Assembly (NCBI GenBank): GCA_023423715.1
Contig: JAFAFC010000012.1
Location: forward strand, 1-64,000
Reading direction: 5' to 3'
DNA: 64,000 nt
Source: Bacteroidota bacterium
Lineage (GTDB): Bacteria; Bacteroidota; Bacteroidia; Flavobacteriales; Weeksellaceae
Shown: piece after piece, positions 26,284-34,547 of the stretch
Layout of the letters: each line of letters starts with the position of its first letter
How positions within the stretch are numbered: the first letter of the stretch is position 1
Position numbers and translations under genes: made by a program
Notes under the pieces: model-generated
What the model saw: the letters and a program-made list of their open reading frames with translations, nothing else
Database searches by the model: none
Told to the model about the DNA's origin: nothing

Positions 26284-26389
26284 ATGTGTTAATTTGCAAA
26301 TAATTTGCCAATTTAGTTTTTTCTGAATTAATAAGCATTATTAACCGATTTGACTGACAAGAGTCACTTCTCGTTTTCAATAAAATGCG

Positions 26390-26397
26390 TACCTTTG
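26390..26397 (+). promoter_or_regulatory. Promoter -7 box of the fpr-fdx operon
   Basis: TACCTTTG fits TAnnTTTG, 29 bp before the ATG. No clear -33 TTG at the usual spacing. Confidence 0.45.
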
Positions 26398-26426
26398 CCC
26401 AATTGTTTTTGTAAAAAAATCAAACA

Positions 26427-27479
26427 ATGATTACAACCGATTTATTGATTATTGGTGCCGGACCTACAGGTTTATTTTCTGTTTTCGAAGCCGGACTTCT
26501 TAAAATAAAATGCCATATTATTGATGCTCTTCCTCAACCAGGTGGGCAGTTGGCAGAATTGTATCCTAAAAAACCTATTTTCGATATCCCAGGATTTCCT
26601 TCAGTAAATGCAGGAGAGTTGGTGGATAATTTAATGGAGCAAATTAAACAGTTTCAACCAGGATTTACGTTGGGCGAAACAGCTGCTAGATTAACCAAAA
26701 TTGATGATGAGTGGTTTGAAGTGGTTACAAATAAAGGAACCGTTCACCGTGCAAAAGCAGTTGCTATTGCTGGAGGATTAGGAACTTTTGAACCTAGAAA
26801 GCCAGATTTGGAGAATATTGCTTCTTATGAAGATCATGGAGTGGAATATTTTGTGAAAGATCCAGAACATTTTCGTGATAAACGTGTTGTTATTGCAGGT
26901 GGTGGAGATTCCGCTTTAGATTGGAGTATTTTCTTGGCTAATGTTGCTGCTGAGGTTACTTTAATTCACCGTCGTAATGAATTTAGAGGGGCATTAGATT
27001 CCGTTGATAAAGTTCAAGAATTGAAAAACCAAGGGAAAATCAATTTGATTACGCCTGCAGAAGTGGTTGGCTTGAAAGGAAACGGGCATATTGAAGCGAT
27101 TACCATTGAGAAAGAAGGTGAGCAGACTGATATTGCAACGGATTATTTTATTCCGCTTTTTGGTTTAACACCAAAATTAGGTGACATCGCCAATTGGGGA
27201 TTAGAAATTGAGAAAAATGCAATTAAAGTAAATAATGCATTAGATTATCAAACGAATATCGAAGGCGTTTACGCGATTGGAGATATCAACACTTACCCAG
27301 GTAAATTGAAGCTGATTCTATGCGGTTTCCACGAGGGAACGTTGATGTGTCAAAGTGTTTACCAGAGATTAAATCCAGGAAAAAAATTCGTTTTGAAATA
27401 TACAACCGTAAGTGGTGTTGATGGTTTTGATGGAAGCCGTAAAGAAGCCGAAAAAGCGGTTGTTAAAAAAATTGACTAG
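26427..27479 (+). CDS. Ferredoxin--NADP+ reductase, thioredoxin-reductase-like
   Basis: 350 residues. FAD site GAGPTGLFSVFEAG near the start and NADPH site IAGGGDSALDWSIFLA near 155-170. The redox-active CxxC of true thioredoxin reductases is absent, and the length and C-terminal YTTVSGVDGFDGSR segment fit the Bacteroidota/Firmicutes type of ferredoxin reductase. It is immediately followed by a 2Fe-2S ferredoxin gene (2-bp gap), its likely partner. Confidence 0.9.
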   Translation: MITTDLLIIGAGPTGLFSVFEAGLLKIKCHIIDALPQPGGQLAELYPKKPIFDIPGFPSVNAGELVDNLMEQIKQFQPGFTLGETAARLTKIDDEWFEVVTNKGTVHRAKAVAIAGGLGTFEPRKPDLENIASYEDHGVEYFVKDPEHFRDKRVVIAGGGDSALDWSIFLANVAAEVTLIHRRNEFRGALDSVDKVQELKNQGKINLITPAEVVGLKGNGHIEAITIEKEGEQTDIATDYFIPLFGLTPKLGDIANWGLEIEKNAIKVNNALDYQTNIEGVYAIGDINTYPGKLKLILCGFHEGTLMCQSVYQRLNPGKKFVLKYTTVSGVDGFDGSRKEAEKAVVKKID

Positions 27480-27481
27480 TC

Positions 27482-27820
27482 ATGACGGAGCAAGATATTC
27501 AGTTAGAAATTATCGATCGTGAGGGGGCTTTACACCAAGTTGTCGCACCTACGGATATGTCGATGAATTTAATGGAAGTTATTCGTTCTTATGAATTGGC
27601 AGAAGAGGGAACAATTGGTGTTTGTGGTGGAATGGCGATGTGCGCATCGTGCCAAGTTTATGTTTTAGAAGGAGAAGATCAATTGCAAGCTATGGAAGAC
27701 GAAGAAGATGCGATGTTGGCGGAAGCGTTCCACGTTCAAGATAATTCAAGATTGGGCTGTCAAATCCCAATTACACAAGAAATTGATGGGTTAAAGGTTC
27801 AGATTGCTCCTTATCCATAG
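27482..27820 (+). CDS. 2Fe-2S ferredoxin (adrenodoxin-type)
   Basis: 112 residues. Cluster ligands are VCGGMAMCASC (C-x5-C-x2-C) and the later LGCQIPI Cys, the pattern of Isc-type and adrenodoxin-type ferredoxins. LAEAFHVQDNSRLGCQIP is the usual C-terminal landmark. Co-transcribed with the reductase, and followed by a strong terminator. Confidence 0.92.
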   Translation: MTEQDIQLEIIDREGALHQVVAPTDMSMNLMEVIRSYELAEEGTIGVCGGMAMCASCQVYVLEGEDQLQAMEDEEDAMLAEAFHVQDNSRLGCQIPITQEIDGLKVQIAPYP

Positions 27821-27843
27821 AAAATACATGTTTTTTGATTTTT

Positions 27844-27885
27844 AAAAGTGATGTTTACTTTCTCAAAGTGACATCACTTTTTTTT
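27844..27885 (+). terminator. Intrinsic terminator of fpr-fdx
   Basis: Stem AAAAGTGATGT / ACATCACTTTT with a 16-nt loop and a T run, 24 bp after the stop. Confidence 0.85.
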
Positions 27886-28013
27886 ATTTAAAACTTAATC
27901 GAAATGAAAAAAAATTTTGGAAGCAGAAACGGTTCTTTAATGAGTTTAAATATTAAATTCATAAAAAAATCGTATAAAAATTAAAATAAATTTGAATTAT
28001 TGAAAATATTGAC

Positions 28014-28194
28014 TATATTTACGATAAAGATATGGGTAAAAAAAAGCGAATATCTTAACGTGAGACAATAAAGGAGATGGTGTTGAAATTAGGAATTGAA
28101 AATTGACTCATTTGATCTAGAAAAAAATTATATTAATATTCCCCAAATTATTAAAGAAGACAGTCTGAACGCGGGTTTCAGACTGTTTTTATTT
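28014..28194 (+). ncRNA. Candidate small RNA gene with its own promoter and terminator
   Basis: In the 511-bp gap 27821-28331. A promoter-like pair (TTG 27992-27994, 19-bp spacer, TATATTTA 28014-28021) precedes about 165 nt without a sizeable frame. These end in a textbook terminator: ACAGTCTGAA / TTCAGACTGT at 28160-28186 plus T. Near the 5' end AAGATAT (28027-28033) pairs with ATATCTT (28050-28056). Two very short frames occur inside (8 and 9 codons). No + strand gene follows before 29001, so it is not a leader. No known RNA family is recognised; ends do not pair as in 6S RNA. Confidence 0.42.
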
Positions 28195-28203
28195 GTGTGT
28201 ATC

Positions 28204-28238
28204 TTTATTGTATCATTTTGAGACAATAAACTGTTTTT
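28204..28238 (+). terminator. Second terminator-like hairpin after the candidate small RNA
   Basis: TTTATTGT / ACAATAAA with an 11-nt loop, then CTG and eight T. Its right half repeats the 12-mer TGAGACAATAAA found at 28061-28072 inside the candidate RNA. Downstream, 28239-28331 shows nothing notable. Confidence 0.5.
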
Positions 28239-28331
28239 TTTCTGGTCTTTATTTCTCAAAATAAGATAATCATATTTTTCTAGGTTTATTGTGGTTTCCG
28301 ATTAAGCTTGTCGAGGTGCAAATTTTGGTTG

Positions 28332-28850
28332 TTATAATTCCGAAAATACATCATCATAAACTACAAAGCCTTTAATTTTAGCTAAAGAATCTTTTGTAAG
28401 TTCCCGTGCCATAAAATAGGTGGATGGAACATCAAAGCTAGGAAGCAGTCCAAATGTTTTTGCAGGAACAAATCCAAATTTTGGATAATAGTTTTCATGA
28501 CCTAAAACAATAACATGTGGATATCCTAATTCTTTGGCTGCATCTAGACCGGCTAAAACCAATTGAGAACCAATGTGTTTTTTTTGATATTTAGGAGCAA
28601 CGGACATTGGGCCCAACGCAATGCTGGGAAACTCCGTGTCTTCGTTGATGATGCGAACTTTAGTGAACATAATATGCCCAATAATAGTCTCTTTTTTGCT
28701 TGCAACTAAAGATAATTCGGGAATGTAATTCGGTGTTTTTCTTATTTTTTGAACTAATAGTGCTTCTTCATCACGGTTGAATGCATCACGGTTTACTTTT
28801 TCAACAAGTTCGTATTCACTTTGCAATTCGGGACGTATTTGTATTTCCAT
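28332..28850 (-). CDS. GNAT-family N-acetyltransferase
   Basis: 172 residues, full-size GNAT domain: VNRDAFNRDEEALLVQKIR in the first helix pair, GPMSVAPKYQKKHIGSQLV as the acetyl-CoA loop, then VIVLGHENYYPKFGF. The GHxxYYpkFGF ending is typical of the YhbS-like group, whose substrates are poorly known. Single gene, not linked to neighbours. Confidence 0.88.
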   Translation of the reverse strand: MEIQIRPELQSEYELVEKVNRDAFNRDEEALLVQKIRKTPNYIPELSLVASKKETIIGHIMFTKVRIINEDTEFPSIALGPMSVAPKYQKKHIGSQLVLAGLDAAKELGYPHVIVLGHENYYPKFGFVPAKTFGLLPSFDVPSTYFMARELTKDSLAKIKGFVVYDDVFSEL

Positions 28851-28974
28851 TTCTAAAAATTATTTTTAAATATACGGATAAATTAGAATATTTTTAAGTG
28901 TTATCGTGTTTTTTCTAGTCAAAAATTGAGCCATAATTGTCATGTGATTTTCCTTTTACTCAAGCGATTTTACC

Positions 28975-28982
28975 TAATTTTG
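28975..28982 (+). promoter_or_regulatory. Promoter -7 box of lrgAB
   Basis: TAATTTTG, an exact TAnnTTTG match, 18 bp before the preferred lrgA ATG at 29001. It excludes the upstream in-frame start at 28926. Confidence 0.5.
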
Positions 28983-29000
28983 TATTTAAATATTCAAATC

Positions 29001-29345
29001 ATGAATTTGGTAAAGCAAGTTGCTTTAGTTTTTGGCTGTCTGGCTATTGGAGAATTAGTTGTTTCACTATCAGGAATCAAGATTCCTTCGAGTATTATTG
29101 GGATGTTGGTGTTGCTTTTTATTTTGAAAATGAGATGGGTGAAATTGGATGAAATCGATGGCGTTACTTCTTTTTTAATTAACAATATTGGGATTTTCTT
29201 TGTTCCTCCTTGCGTTGCTATGCTTAATTATTTTGATATTCTTGGGAATTCTATTTGGGCAATCGTCGTGGCGGTTGTTGGAAGTACAATTGCCGTCGTG
29301 CTGGTTACTGGATTTACTCACCAAATAATGAGAAGAAAAAAATGA
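29001..29345 (+). CDS. lrgA: LrgA/CidA-family holin-like membrane protein
   Basis: 114 residues from ATG 29001, four membrane helices. The family fold is recognisable from IGELVVSLSGIKIPSSIIGMLVL and FFVPPCVAMLNYF. Together with LrgB it forms an inner-membrane system linked to autolysis and, in some bacteria, to pyruvate or overflow-metabolite transport. The stop overlaps the start of lrgB by 4 bp (ATGA). Confidence 0.9.
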   Translation: MNLVKQVALVFGCLAIGELVVSLSGIKIPSSIIGMLVLLFILKMRWVKLDEIDGVTSFLINNIGIFFVPPCVAMLNYFDILGNSIWAIVVAVVGSTIAVVLVTGFTHQIMRRKK

Positions 29346-30040
29346 GTTTTTTAGATAATACGATTTGGCTTTTTTTCTTGACGGTTGCGTTGTATTCGTT
29401 AGGAATTCTGCTTTCCGCGAAAAGACGATGGATCATTTTTAATCCTATAATTTTATCATCAGCAGTGCTTATTGGCTATTTGTTGATTTTAAAAATTCCA
29501 TACGAAAAGTATCAGTTGGCGGGTCAACATATTGATTTCTTTCTAAAACCTTCCATTGTCGCCATGGCGATCCCGCTTTATCTGCAATGGGATAATATTA
29601 AAAAGCAATTTGGAGCCATCTTATTAAGTCAGTTTGTGGGTTGTGTTTTTGGGCTATTTGTAGTGGTTTTCCTTGCGAAAATAATGGGAGCAGAAACTCA
29701 AGTAATTATGTCACTAGCGCCAAAATCAGTAAGTACACCCATTGCTTTAGAAGTTTCTAAATCGGTAGGTGGAATCCCGTCTATTACAGCAGCAGCGGTT
29801 ATATTAACGGGTTTGTTAGGAAGTATGGCTGGATTTCAATTGTTGAGTTTGGCTCGTATTACAAATCCGGTTTCCCAAAGTATTGCCATGGGAACGGCTT
29901 CTCATGCCATGGGAACGATGCGTGCGATGGAATTTGGAGATAAATATGGCGCTTTTGCCAGTGTTGGAATGATATTCAACGGAATACTTACGGCTTTTTT
30001 AGCACCTTATATTTTGATATTTCTTAAACCGTATTTATAG
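29342..30040 (+). CDS. lrgB: LrgB/CidB-family membrane protein
   Basis: 232 residues from ATG 29342, coupled to lrgA. Five to seven hydrophobic helices; LAPKSVSTPIALEVSKSVGG and GTASHAMGTMRAMEFG are the family signatures. Partner of LrgA. Its 3' end overlaps the convergent gene at 30024 by 17 bp. Confidence 0.93.
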   Translation: MSFLDNTIWLFFLTVALYSLGILLSAKRRWIIFNPIILSSAVLIGYLLILKIPYEKYQLAGQHIDFFLKPSIVAMAIPLYLQWDNIKKQFGAILLSQFVGCVFGLFVVVFLAKIMGAETQVIMSLAPKSVSTPIALEVSKSVGGIPSITAAAVILTGLLGSMAGFQLLSLARITNPVSQSIAMGTASHAMGTMRAMEFGDKYGAFASVGMIFNGILTAFLAPYILIFLKPYL

Positions 30041-30605
30041 GTATTTCATTTTGTAAATCCGCGATACATTGTTCTCGAATTTTCCAAATATCGGTTAATG
30101 ATAGCTTGTATTGATTTTCGATAATCCACTGTTTTATATAGTTTTGATGAAGTTGAACTTTTTTAGTTGCGATTTCGTCAAACTCAATTTCCAATTCATC
30201 AAGCAGTAAATGTTGAAAATCTGTATAGGAAGCATTAACTCTCGTAAAATCGAAATAGGTGTTGTGAATTTTTAAATAATTATGCGCTTCAGGAATATAT
30301 GATAAGTGATTAGCATCCAATGTATTCTTGATCTTTGGTGCGTATTCACTATTCATTTTAAATATTCCTAAAATCAATTTTACCTCAGGGAAACCTTGCT
30401 CTAGTGCTAGTTTTCGCAGAGAAGCATGTTTTGTACTGCATGTTCCGCAGTTATCAATAAGGGCGATTGCAGGATTTTCTTTTTCCGAATTTCTCTTATA
30501 AGGGAGCTTTGCAATGTAGTCGCAAGCTTCATCAAAATCAAGAATTTCTAGTTTTTTAAAGTAATCCGAAACAATTCCAGGATGTTGAATTTTAAAATTG
30601 AACAT
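30024..30605 (-). CDS. Hypothetical protein with transglutaminase-like Cys-His-Asp pattern
   Basis: 193 residues, no signal peptide. DNCGTCSTKHASLRKLALEQG (residues 51-71) looks like the nucleophile helix of the transglutaminase/papain-like fold, with Cys53 or Cys56 at its start. EAHNY (His108) and YFDFTRVN (Asp119) follow at suitable distances. A cysteine hydrolase or acyltransferase is inferred, not shown. It precedes no partner gene in an evident operon; the monooxygenase-like gene is 10 bp upstream on the same strand, so the two may be co-transcribed. Confidence 0.6.
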   Translation of the reverse strand: MFNFKIQHPGIVSDYFKKLEILDFDEACDYIAKLPYKRNSEKENPAIALIDNCGTCSTKHASLRKLALEQGFPEVKLILGIFKMNSEYAPKIKNTLDANHLSYIPEAHNYLKIHNTYFDFTRVNASYTDFQHLLLDELEIEFDEIATKKVQLHQNYIKQWIIENQYKLSLTDIWKIREQCIADLQNEIPINTV

Positions 30606-30615
30606 GTAATTTTCT

Positions 30616-30930
30616 TTATGAGATTCCGTGTCCTCCGAATAATTGGATTTCTTGCCCTGTTGCCGGCGGTCCGTCTAATAATGGCATCGCTTCCATAATA
30701 AGTTCTCTAACGCCAGGAATGTACAAGGATAAGTCGTGGTTTTCTTTGGTGTCCCAAATCTCGGTGACAAAAACGGAATTAGGTTCGTTAGAGTCGGAGC
30801 CAACCACATAAAGTTGACAGCCCGAAGCTTCTGAAATTAAATCGGCAGCGTCCAAAAGTATTTTGGCTAGACTCTCAACTTGGTTGGTTTTAGCTTTTAG
30901 TTTTCCGTGAAGTAGATAAGGCTTTTGCAT
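30616..30930 (-). CDS. Antibiotic biosynthesis monooxygenase (ABM)-like protein
   Basis: 104 residues from ATG 30930; a longer frame from 30999 runs through the upstream hairpin and is unlikely. Dimeric ferredoxin-like alpha/beta fold of the YgiN/quinol monooxygenase kind: LLHGKLKAKTNQVESLAKIL, then VFVTEIWDTKENHDLS and LLDGPPATGQEIQLFGGHG. Members oxidise quinols or act in stress; the substrate is not known. The gene has its own promoter (TTG-N18-TATCTTTA, 30948-30976 on the minus strand), built into the hairpin at 30957-30986. Confidence 0.85.
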   Translation of the reverse strand: MQKPYLLHGKLKAKTNQVESLAKILLDAADLISEASGCQLYVVGSDSNEPNSVFVTEIWDTKENHDLSLYIPGVRELIMEAMPLLDGPPATGQEIQLFGGHGIS

Positions 30931-30956
30931 AGAAAGATTATGTAGTTTAAAGATAA

Positions 30957-31113
30957 AAAAAAGTGATTGCAAACAATCACTTTTTTGGTAAATCAACACG
31001 TGAGTCGATTTTCAGTTTTAATGGTTATTAGTCTTTACCAACCATTTTCTTCTTTTATGGGAAAAAAATAGTTCGTCTATTTTTCTCCATTATTTGTATT
31101 TACTGCAAAAATA
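30957..31113 (-). promoter_or_regulatory. Structured leader or small-RNA region ending in a strong terminator
   Basis: Reading the minus strand: TATTTTTG (31113-31106, a good -7 box), then AATGGTT / AACCATT (31046-31020), AAATCGAC / GTTGATTT (31011-30990), and a 13-bp terminator AAAAAAGTGATTG / CAATCACTTTTTT (30986-30957) plus T. The terminator sits 27 bp before the ABM start codon. It may end the transcript of the gene at 31175-32425, or a separate RNA of about 150 nt. Confidence 0.5.
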
Positions 31114-31174
31114 GGGCGTTTTCGGATGTGAAAAATGTCCAAAAATGTTCAAAAAAATGCTTTTCAATTTAGAA

Positions 31175-32425
31175 TTAGCAAAATTCTGGTGCTAGTTTTT
31201 CAAGTATATTGTGAAATCTTTTGTATTCGGTTTTGTCTATTGTTTGAAGAATTTCGTTGTGAATACTTTTCTTTTCCTTTTTATTTTTTGTTTGCAATAA
31301 GGTTGAAAGAGATACAAATGGAGTGATAAAATCACGATATAATAACATGTTGGAGCTATGGATTTCCTCTTTTGTAATGGCAAATTCAGCTGTTTTGTAA
31401 TTGCCATTAGCAAGCCAAGCCAAATTGAACGTTGACTTTACAAATACAAGGTTTATTCCCATTAAATGACTACTTATTTTAATGTTAGTCGATTTCTTTT
31501 CACTAAAAAAAGTGGTGCAAGTTTGCAGTAATTCGTAGGCTTTTTCAAATTCGCACAGCCAAAGCAACGTGTTTGCAATTACAATTTTCATTTCCAGTTT
31601 TTGAAATGTTTGTAGTTCTCGCTTTTCTACATCTTCTAAATATCGATTTAGAATTCTACATAATTCAATTTGATCGTCGTCTAAATGTGCTTTTATCATC
31701 AAAAGGCTATGGTAACGCATTTCGTGATAGGGAAAGTAGTGTTCTAGTTTTTTTAATTTTTTGTATTTCTTTTCAACGGAAATAAGACTAAAGTCTTTCT
31801 TAGGATCATTTCGAAGAAAGCTTCCGAACAAATGTAAATTAGCGCAAGCGAGTTTAATATGTGGTTTTGCGCTTTTTTTGGATTGACTTAATAACGCATC
31901 GCGATACCAATTTTTTCCGAAATAATTGTAATTCGGAAGTTCACCAATAAAATAATCGGCCGCCCAATTATTGTTTCCATACAATGAATGCGCATATTGA
32001 AATCGTTCTGGACTTTTAAATACCAGCAATGAATATTCATTTAATGTATCTACAATCATGCTATTTTGATCGTAGTTCAGATTATGTTTTTTTCCATTTC
32101 GAAAGAAAATTTCCATGCTTTCAATTTGGATTTTTTCTTCATCAGTTAATGTAGAACTCACCGAATAGGAAGCCGAAAAATCATTCCAGCTGGTGAAATT
32201 TGCGTATTGACAAAGTAAATCCAATGAGGACTGGCTAATTTCCTTATCTGTATTTATTTTACCGAAAAAACGTCTCAAGGTTTGTACGCTAAGCTTAGAG
32301 CAATCCGAAAGTTCCTCAAAACTGCGAACGGAATTGATAGGTTTTCCAAATGTTTTTTCAATTTGGAGTTGAAGTTCTTTTTTTAAGTCTGAAGAAATGA
32401 TGGACAAAGTGTAATTTTTTTTCAA
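31175..32425 (-). CDS. Hypothetical protein with N-terminal helix-turn-helix-like segment
   Basis: 416 residues. No ATG is available near the 5' end; the frame opens with TTG at 32425 (MKKNYTLSIISSDLKKEL), which aligns with how such proteins usually start. Residues about 15-85 resemble an XRE-like DNA-binding region (FEELSDCSKLSVQTLRRFFG). The remaining 330 residues are all-helical, probably TPR-like (EMRYHSLLMIKAHLDDDQ; KLEMKIVIANTLLWLCEFEKAYELL). A cytoplasmic regulator with a helical sensor domain is inferred. Confidence 0.6.
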   Translation of the reverse strand: MKKNYTLSIISSDLKKELQLQIEKTFGKPINSVRSFEELSDCSKLSVQTLRRFFGKINTDKEISQSSLDLLCQYANFTSWNDFSASYSVSSTLTDEEKIQIESMEIFFRNGKKHNLNYDQNSMIVDTLNEYSLLVFKSPERFQYAHSLYGNNNWAADYFIGELPNYNYFGKNWYRDALLSQSKKSAKPHIKLACANLHLFGSFLRNDPKKDFSLISVEKKYKKLKKLEHYFPYHEMRYHSLLMIKAHLDDDQIELCRILNRYLEDVEKRELQTFQKLEMKIVIANTLLWLCEFEKAYELLQTCTTFFSEKKSTNIKISSHLMGINLVFVKSTFNLAWLANGNYKTAEFAITKEEIHSSNMLLYRDFITPFVSLSTLLQTKNKKEKKSIHNEILQTIDKTEYKRFHNILEKLAPEFC

Positions 32426-32544
32426 TACGTGTTGTTGGTTAAAATCTTTCGTGATAGAAGCCTAAAAATACGTTTTTAATGAATATTTTTCCAAATGATA
32501 TTTTGCATATGGATTTTCTATCTAGCTTACTTTACTAAAAGTAC

Positions 32545-32577
32545 AAAAAAAGATCGAAAAATAATGCTTTTCGATCC
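32545..32577 (-). terminator. Intrinsic terminator of the yeiH-like gene
   Basis: Stem GATCGAAAA / TTTTCGATC with a 7-nt loop, followed on the minus strand by seven T, 28 bp after the stop of the transporter gene. Confidence 0.85.
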
Positions 32578-32604
32578 CTAGTTTCTACCAGTAAAGATGT
32601 AATT

Positions 32605-33543
32605 CTACAAGAAATTTTTAATGAAAATCAATGCGGTTATTGAAATAGAAAGCCATAAAATTACTCCTTGAAATATGGGAATTGGGCCAATGGATTTCAT
32701 TTTTTTCCATGAAAGATTAGAGCCGATGAGGAATAAAGTTAAAGTTAATCCTTTTGTAGCAAGGAATACGATGTTCGGACTCCATTTTTGTACAAAAGGA
32801 AAATATGTATTGATCGCAATTGCGAGTATGAACAAACCAATGAAAGAGGGAATTTTAACCTTCTTTTCCTCATTTTTGAATAGGAATGAACATGTAAAAG
32901 TTAATGGGATAATCCATAAAGCTCGGGTGAGTTTTACTGTAGTAGCAACCTGCAGCGCCTCGGTTCCATATTTTGCAGCAGCACCAACAACCGAACTGGT
33001 GTCGTGGATGGCGATAGCGCACCACAATCCAAATTGATTTTGGGTTAAATGCAACATCGAACCAACGGCCGGGAAAATAAACAATGCAGCGGAATTTAAA
33101 ATGAAAACCACGCCCAATGCAACGCTTATTTGCTTTTCATTGGCTTTAACGACAGGCGATAAAGCTGCAATGGCGCTTCCTCCGCAAATTGCTGTTCCTG
33201 CCGATATCAAAAACGAGCTTATTCGATCGGATTTGAATAGTTTTCCTAGTAGAACTCCAAGAAACAAGGTTCCAAATATGGATGCGACTGTCAATGAAAA
33301 GCCTTGTTTTCCAGCGGCAAGTGCCGTATTTAGATTCATTCCGAATCCTAATCCAACAATTGAAAATTGCAAAAGAAAACTTGTAATTTTCTGATTGTGT
33401 TGCGGAAAAGGATGTTGAATGAGTTGTGCGACAAGAATTCCGATGAAAAGTGCAATTGGCGGATTGAATAGTGGAGTAAAACACAAAATAGCAATTCCTA
33501 CAAATACTATTTGTCCAAATCCAAGTGATGTTGATGTTCTCAT
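32605..33543 (-). CDS. YeiH-family putative sulfate/sulfite exporter
   Basis: 312 residues, about ten membrane helices. Family landmarks: FSIVGLGFGMNL, AGTAICGGSAIAALSPV, and WCAIAIHDTSSVVGAA. YeiH (UPF0324) proteins are predicted anion exporters; substrate evidence is limited. In many genomes the gene is next to a LysR regulator, as here (33617-34501), though usually divergent rather than co-directional. Confidence 0.9.
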   Translation of the reverse strand: MRTSTSLGFGQIVFVGIAILCFTPLFNPPIALFIGILVAQLIQHPFPQHNQKITSFLLQFSIVGLGFGMNLNTALAAGKQGFSLTVASIFGTLFLGVLLGKLFKSDRISSFLISAGTAICGGSAIAALSPVVKANEKQISVALGVVFILNSAALFIFPAVGSMLHLTQNQFGLWCAIAIHDTSSVVGAAAKYGTEALQVATTVKLTRALWIIPLTFTCSFLFKNEEKKVKIPSFIGLFILAIAINTYFPFVQKWSPNIVFLATKGLTLTLFLIGSNLSWKKMKSIGPIPIFQGVILWLSISITALIFIKNFL

Positions 33544-33616
33544 AAATCAAATTTTATAGGGCAAAGTTCCTATAGAATCAGGATTTATGGAAATTGTTTC
33601 TTTTTATTAACTATAA

Positions 33617-34501
33617 CTAAAAATTATAGTTATTTATATGATTGATAAATAAATTGGATGTTTTTGAGTTTTCACCTTGATTGGAAACTAAATAAAAATA
33701 CCGTTCCATCATTACGTCCTCAACATCGATGATTTTGAGAAGGTTATGTTGCAACTCTTCATAAATAGCAGAAATAGACAAAAATGCAAATGTGTTCGAA
33801 TTTAACAGATAGTTTTTGATACTTTCGGTATTTTCGAAGGTAACTTCAGTTTTCAGATCAGAAATTTTGATTTTGTTTTTAGCCAAAACCGAAGCAATTA
33901 TTTCTAAAGAACCCGAGCCTTTTTCTCTTTGTACAAAAGGAATTTTCAGTAACTCATCTTTGGGGATTATTGACTTACTAGAGGTTTTTGTTTGCGTGCA
34001 CAAAACCAATTCATCCTTAAGAAATGGCGCATAGTTCATTCCGCTTCGTTTCGATTTTCCTTCAACAATTCCTAAATCGATTGCTTGATTCGCTAAGAGA
34101 TTTTCAATGTTTTCAGTATTTCCTGTATGCAACTCCAACTCAATATGAGGAAAGCTTTTCTTGAATTGAGCGAGATATTTGGGCAAAACATATTGTGCCG
34201 CTGTTGTGCTCATTCCAATTCGTAAAAAACCTTGGTTTTCTTGATTTAAAAAAGCAATTTCGGAATCTAACTCCTGATATAGATGTTTGATTTTTTCAGC
34301 GTAGTTTAATAGGATTTTCCCTTGTGTTGTGAGTTCGATTTTATTGCCACCGCGAATAAATAATTTGCATTGATAGTATTGCTCAATTTCTTTGATATGC
34401 TTTGTTACTGCAGGTTGAGAAATAAAAAGCTGATTGGCTGCTTTTGTAAAATTGAGTCGAGTCGCGACAGAATAAAAAACGTGAAGTCTGAAATCAAACA
34501 T
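33617..34501 (-). CDS. LysR-family transcriptional regulator
   Basis: 294 residues. N-terminal winged helix-turn-helix (LNFTKAANQLFISQPAVTKHIKEIE) and a C-terminal periplasmic-binding-fold sensor domain (LRIGMSTTAAQYVLP; PHIELELHTGNTENI; VQREKGSGS). The CysB/CbbR-like length and the position 73 bp upstream of the yeiH-like gene suggest it controls that gene, probably in response to a sulfur or amino-acid signal; this is inference. Confidence 0.92.
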   Translation of the reverse strand: MFDFRLHVFYSVATRLNFTKAANQLFISQPAVTKHIKEIEQYYQCKLFIRGGNKIELTTQGKILLNYAEKIKHLYQELDSEIAFLNQENQGFLRIGMSTTAAQYVLPKYLAQFKKSFPHIELELHTGNTENIENLLANQAIDLGIVEGKSKRSGMNYAPFLKDELVLCTQTKTSSKSIIPKDELLKIPFVQREKGSGSLEIIASVLAKNKIKISDLKTEVTFENTESIKNYLLNSNTFAFLSISAIYEELQHNLLKIIDVEDVMMERYFYLVSNQGENSKTSNLFINHINNYNF

Positions 34502-34547
34502 ACTTTTTGATTAGGAATTATAAAGATATTTAAATTGTTTAACGAAA

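Noticed and set aside
26427..27479. Thioredoxin reductase (trxB)
   Set aside because: The redox CxxC pair is missing and a 2Fe-2S ferredoxin gene follows directly, which fits ferredoxin reductase.
28014..28194. 6S RNA as identity of the intergenic transcript
   Set aside because: The 5' and 3' ends do not pair into the long interrupted rod required for 6S RNA.
32675..33394. Long + strand frames opposite the yeiH-like gene
   Set aside because: They are antisense shadows of a gene with clear family motifs on the minus strand.
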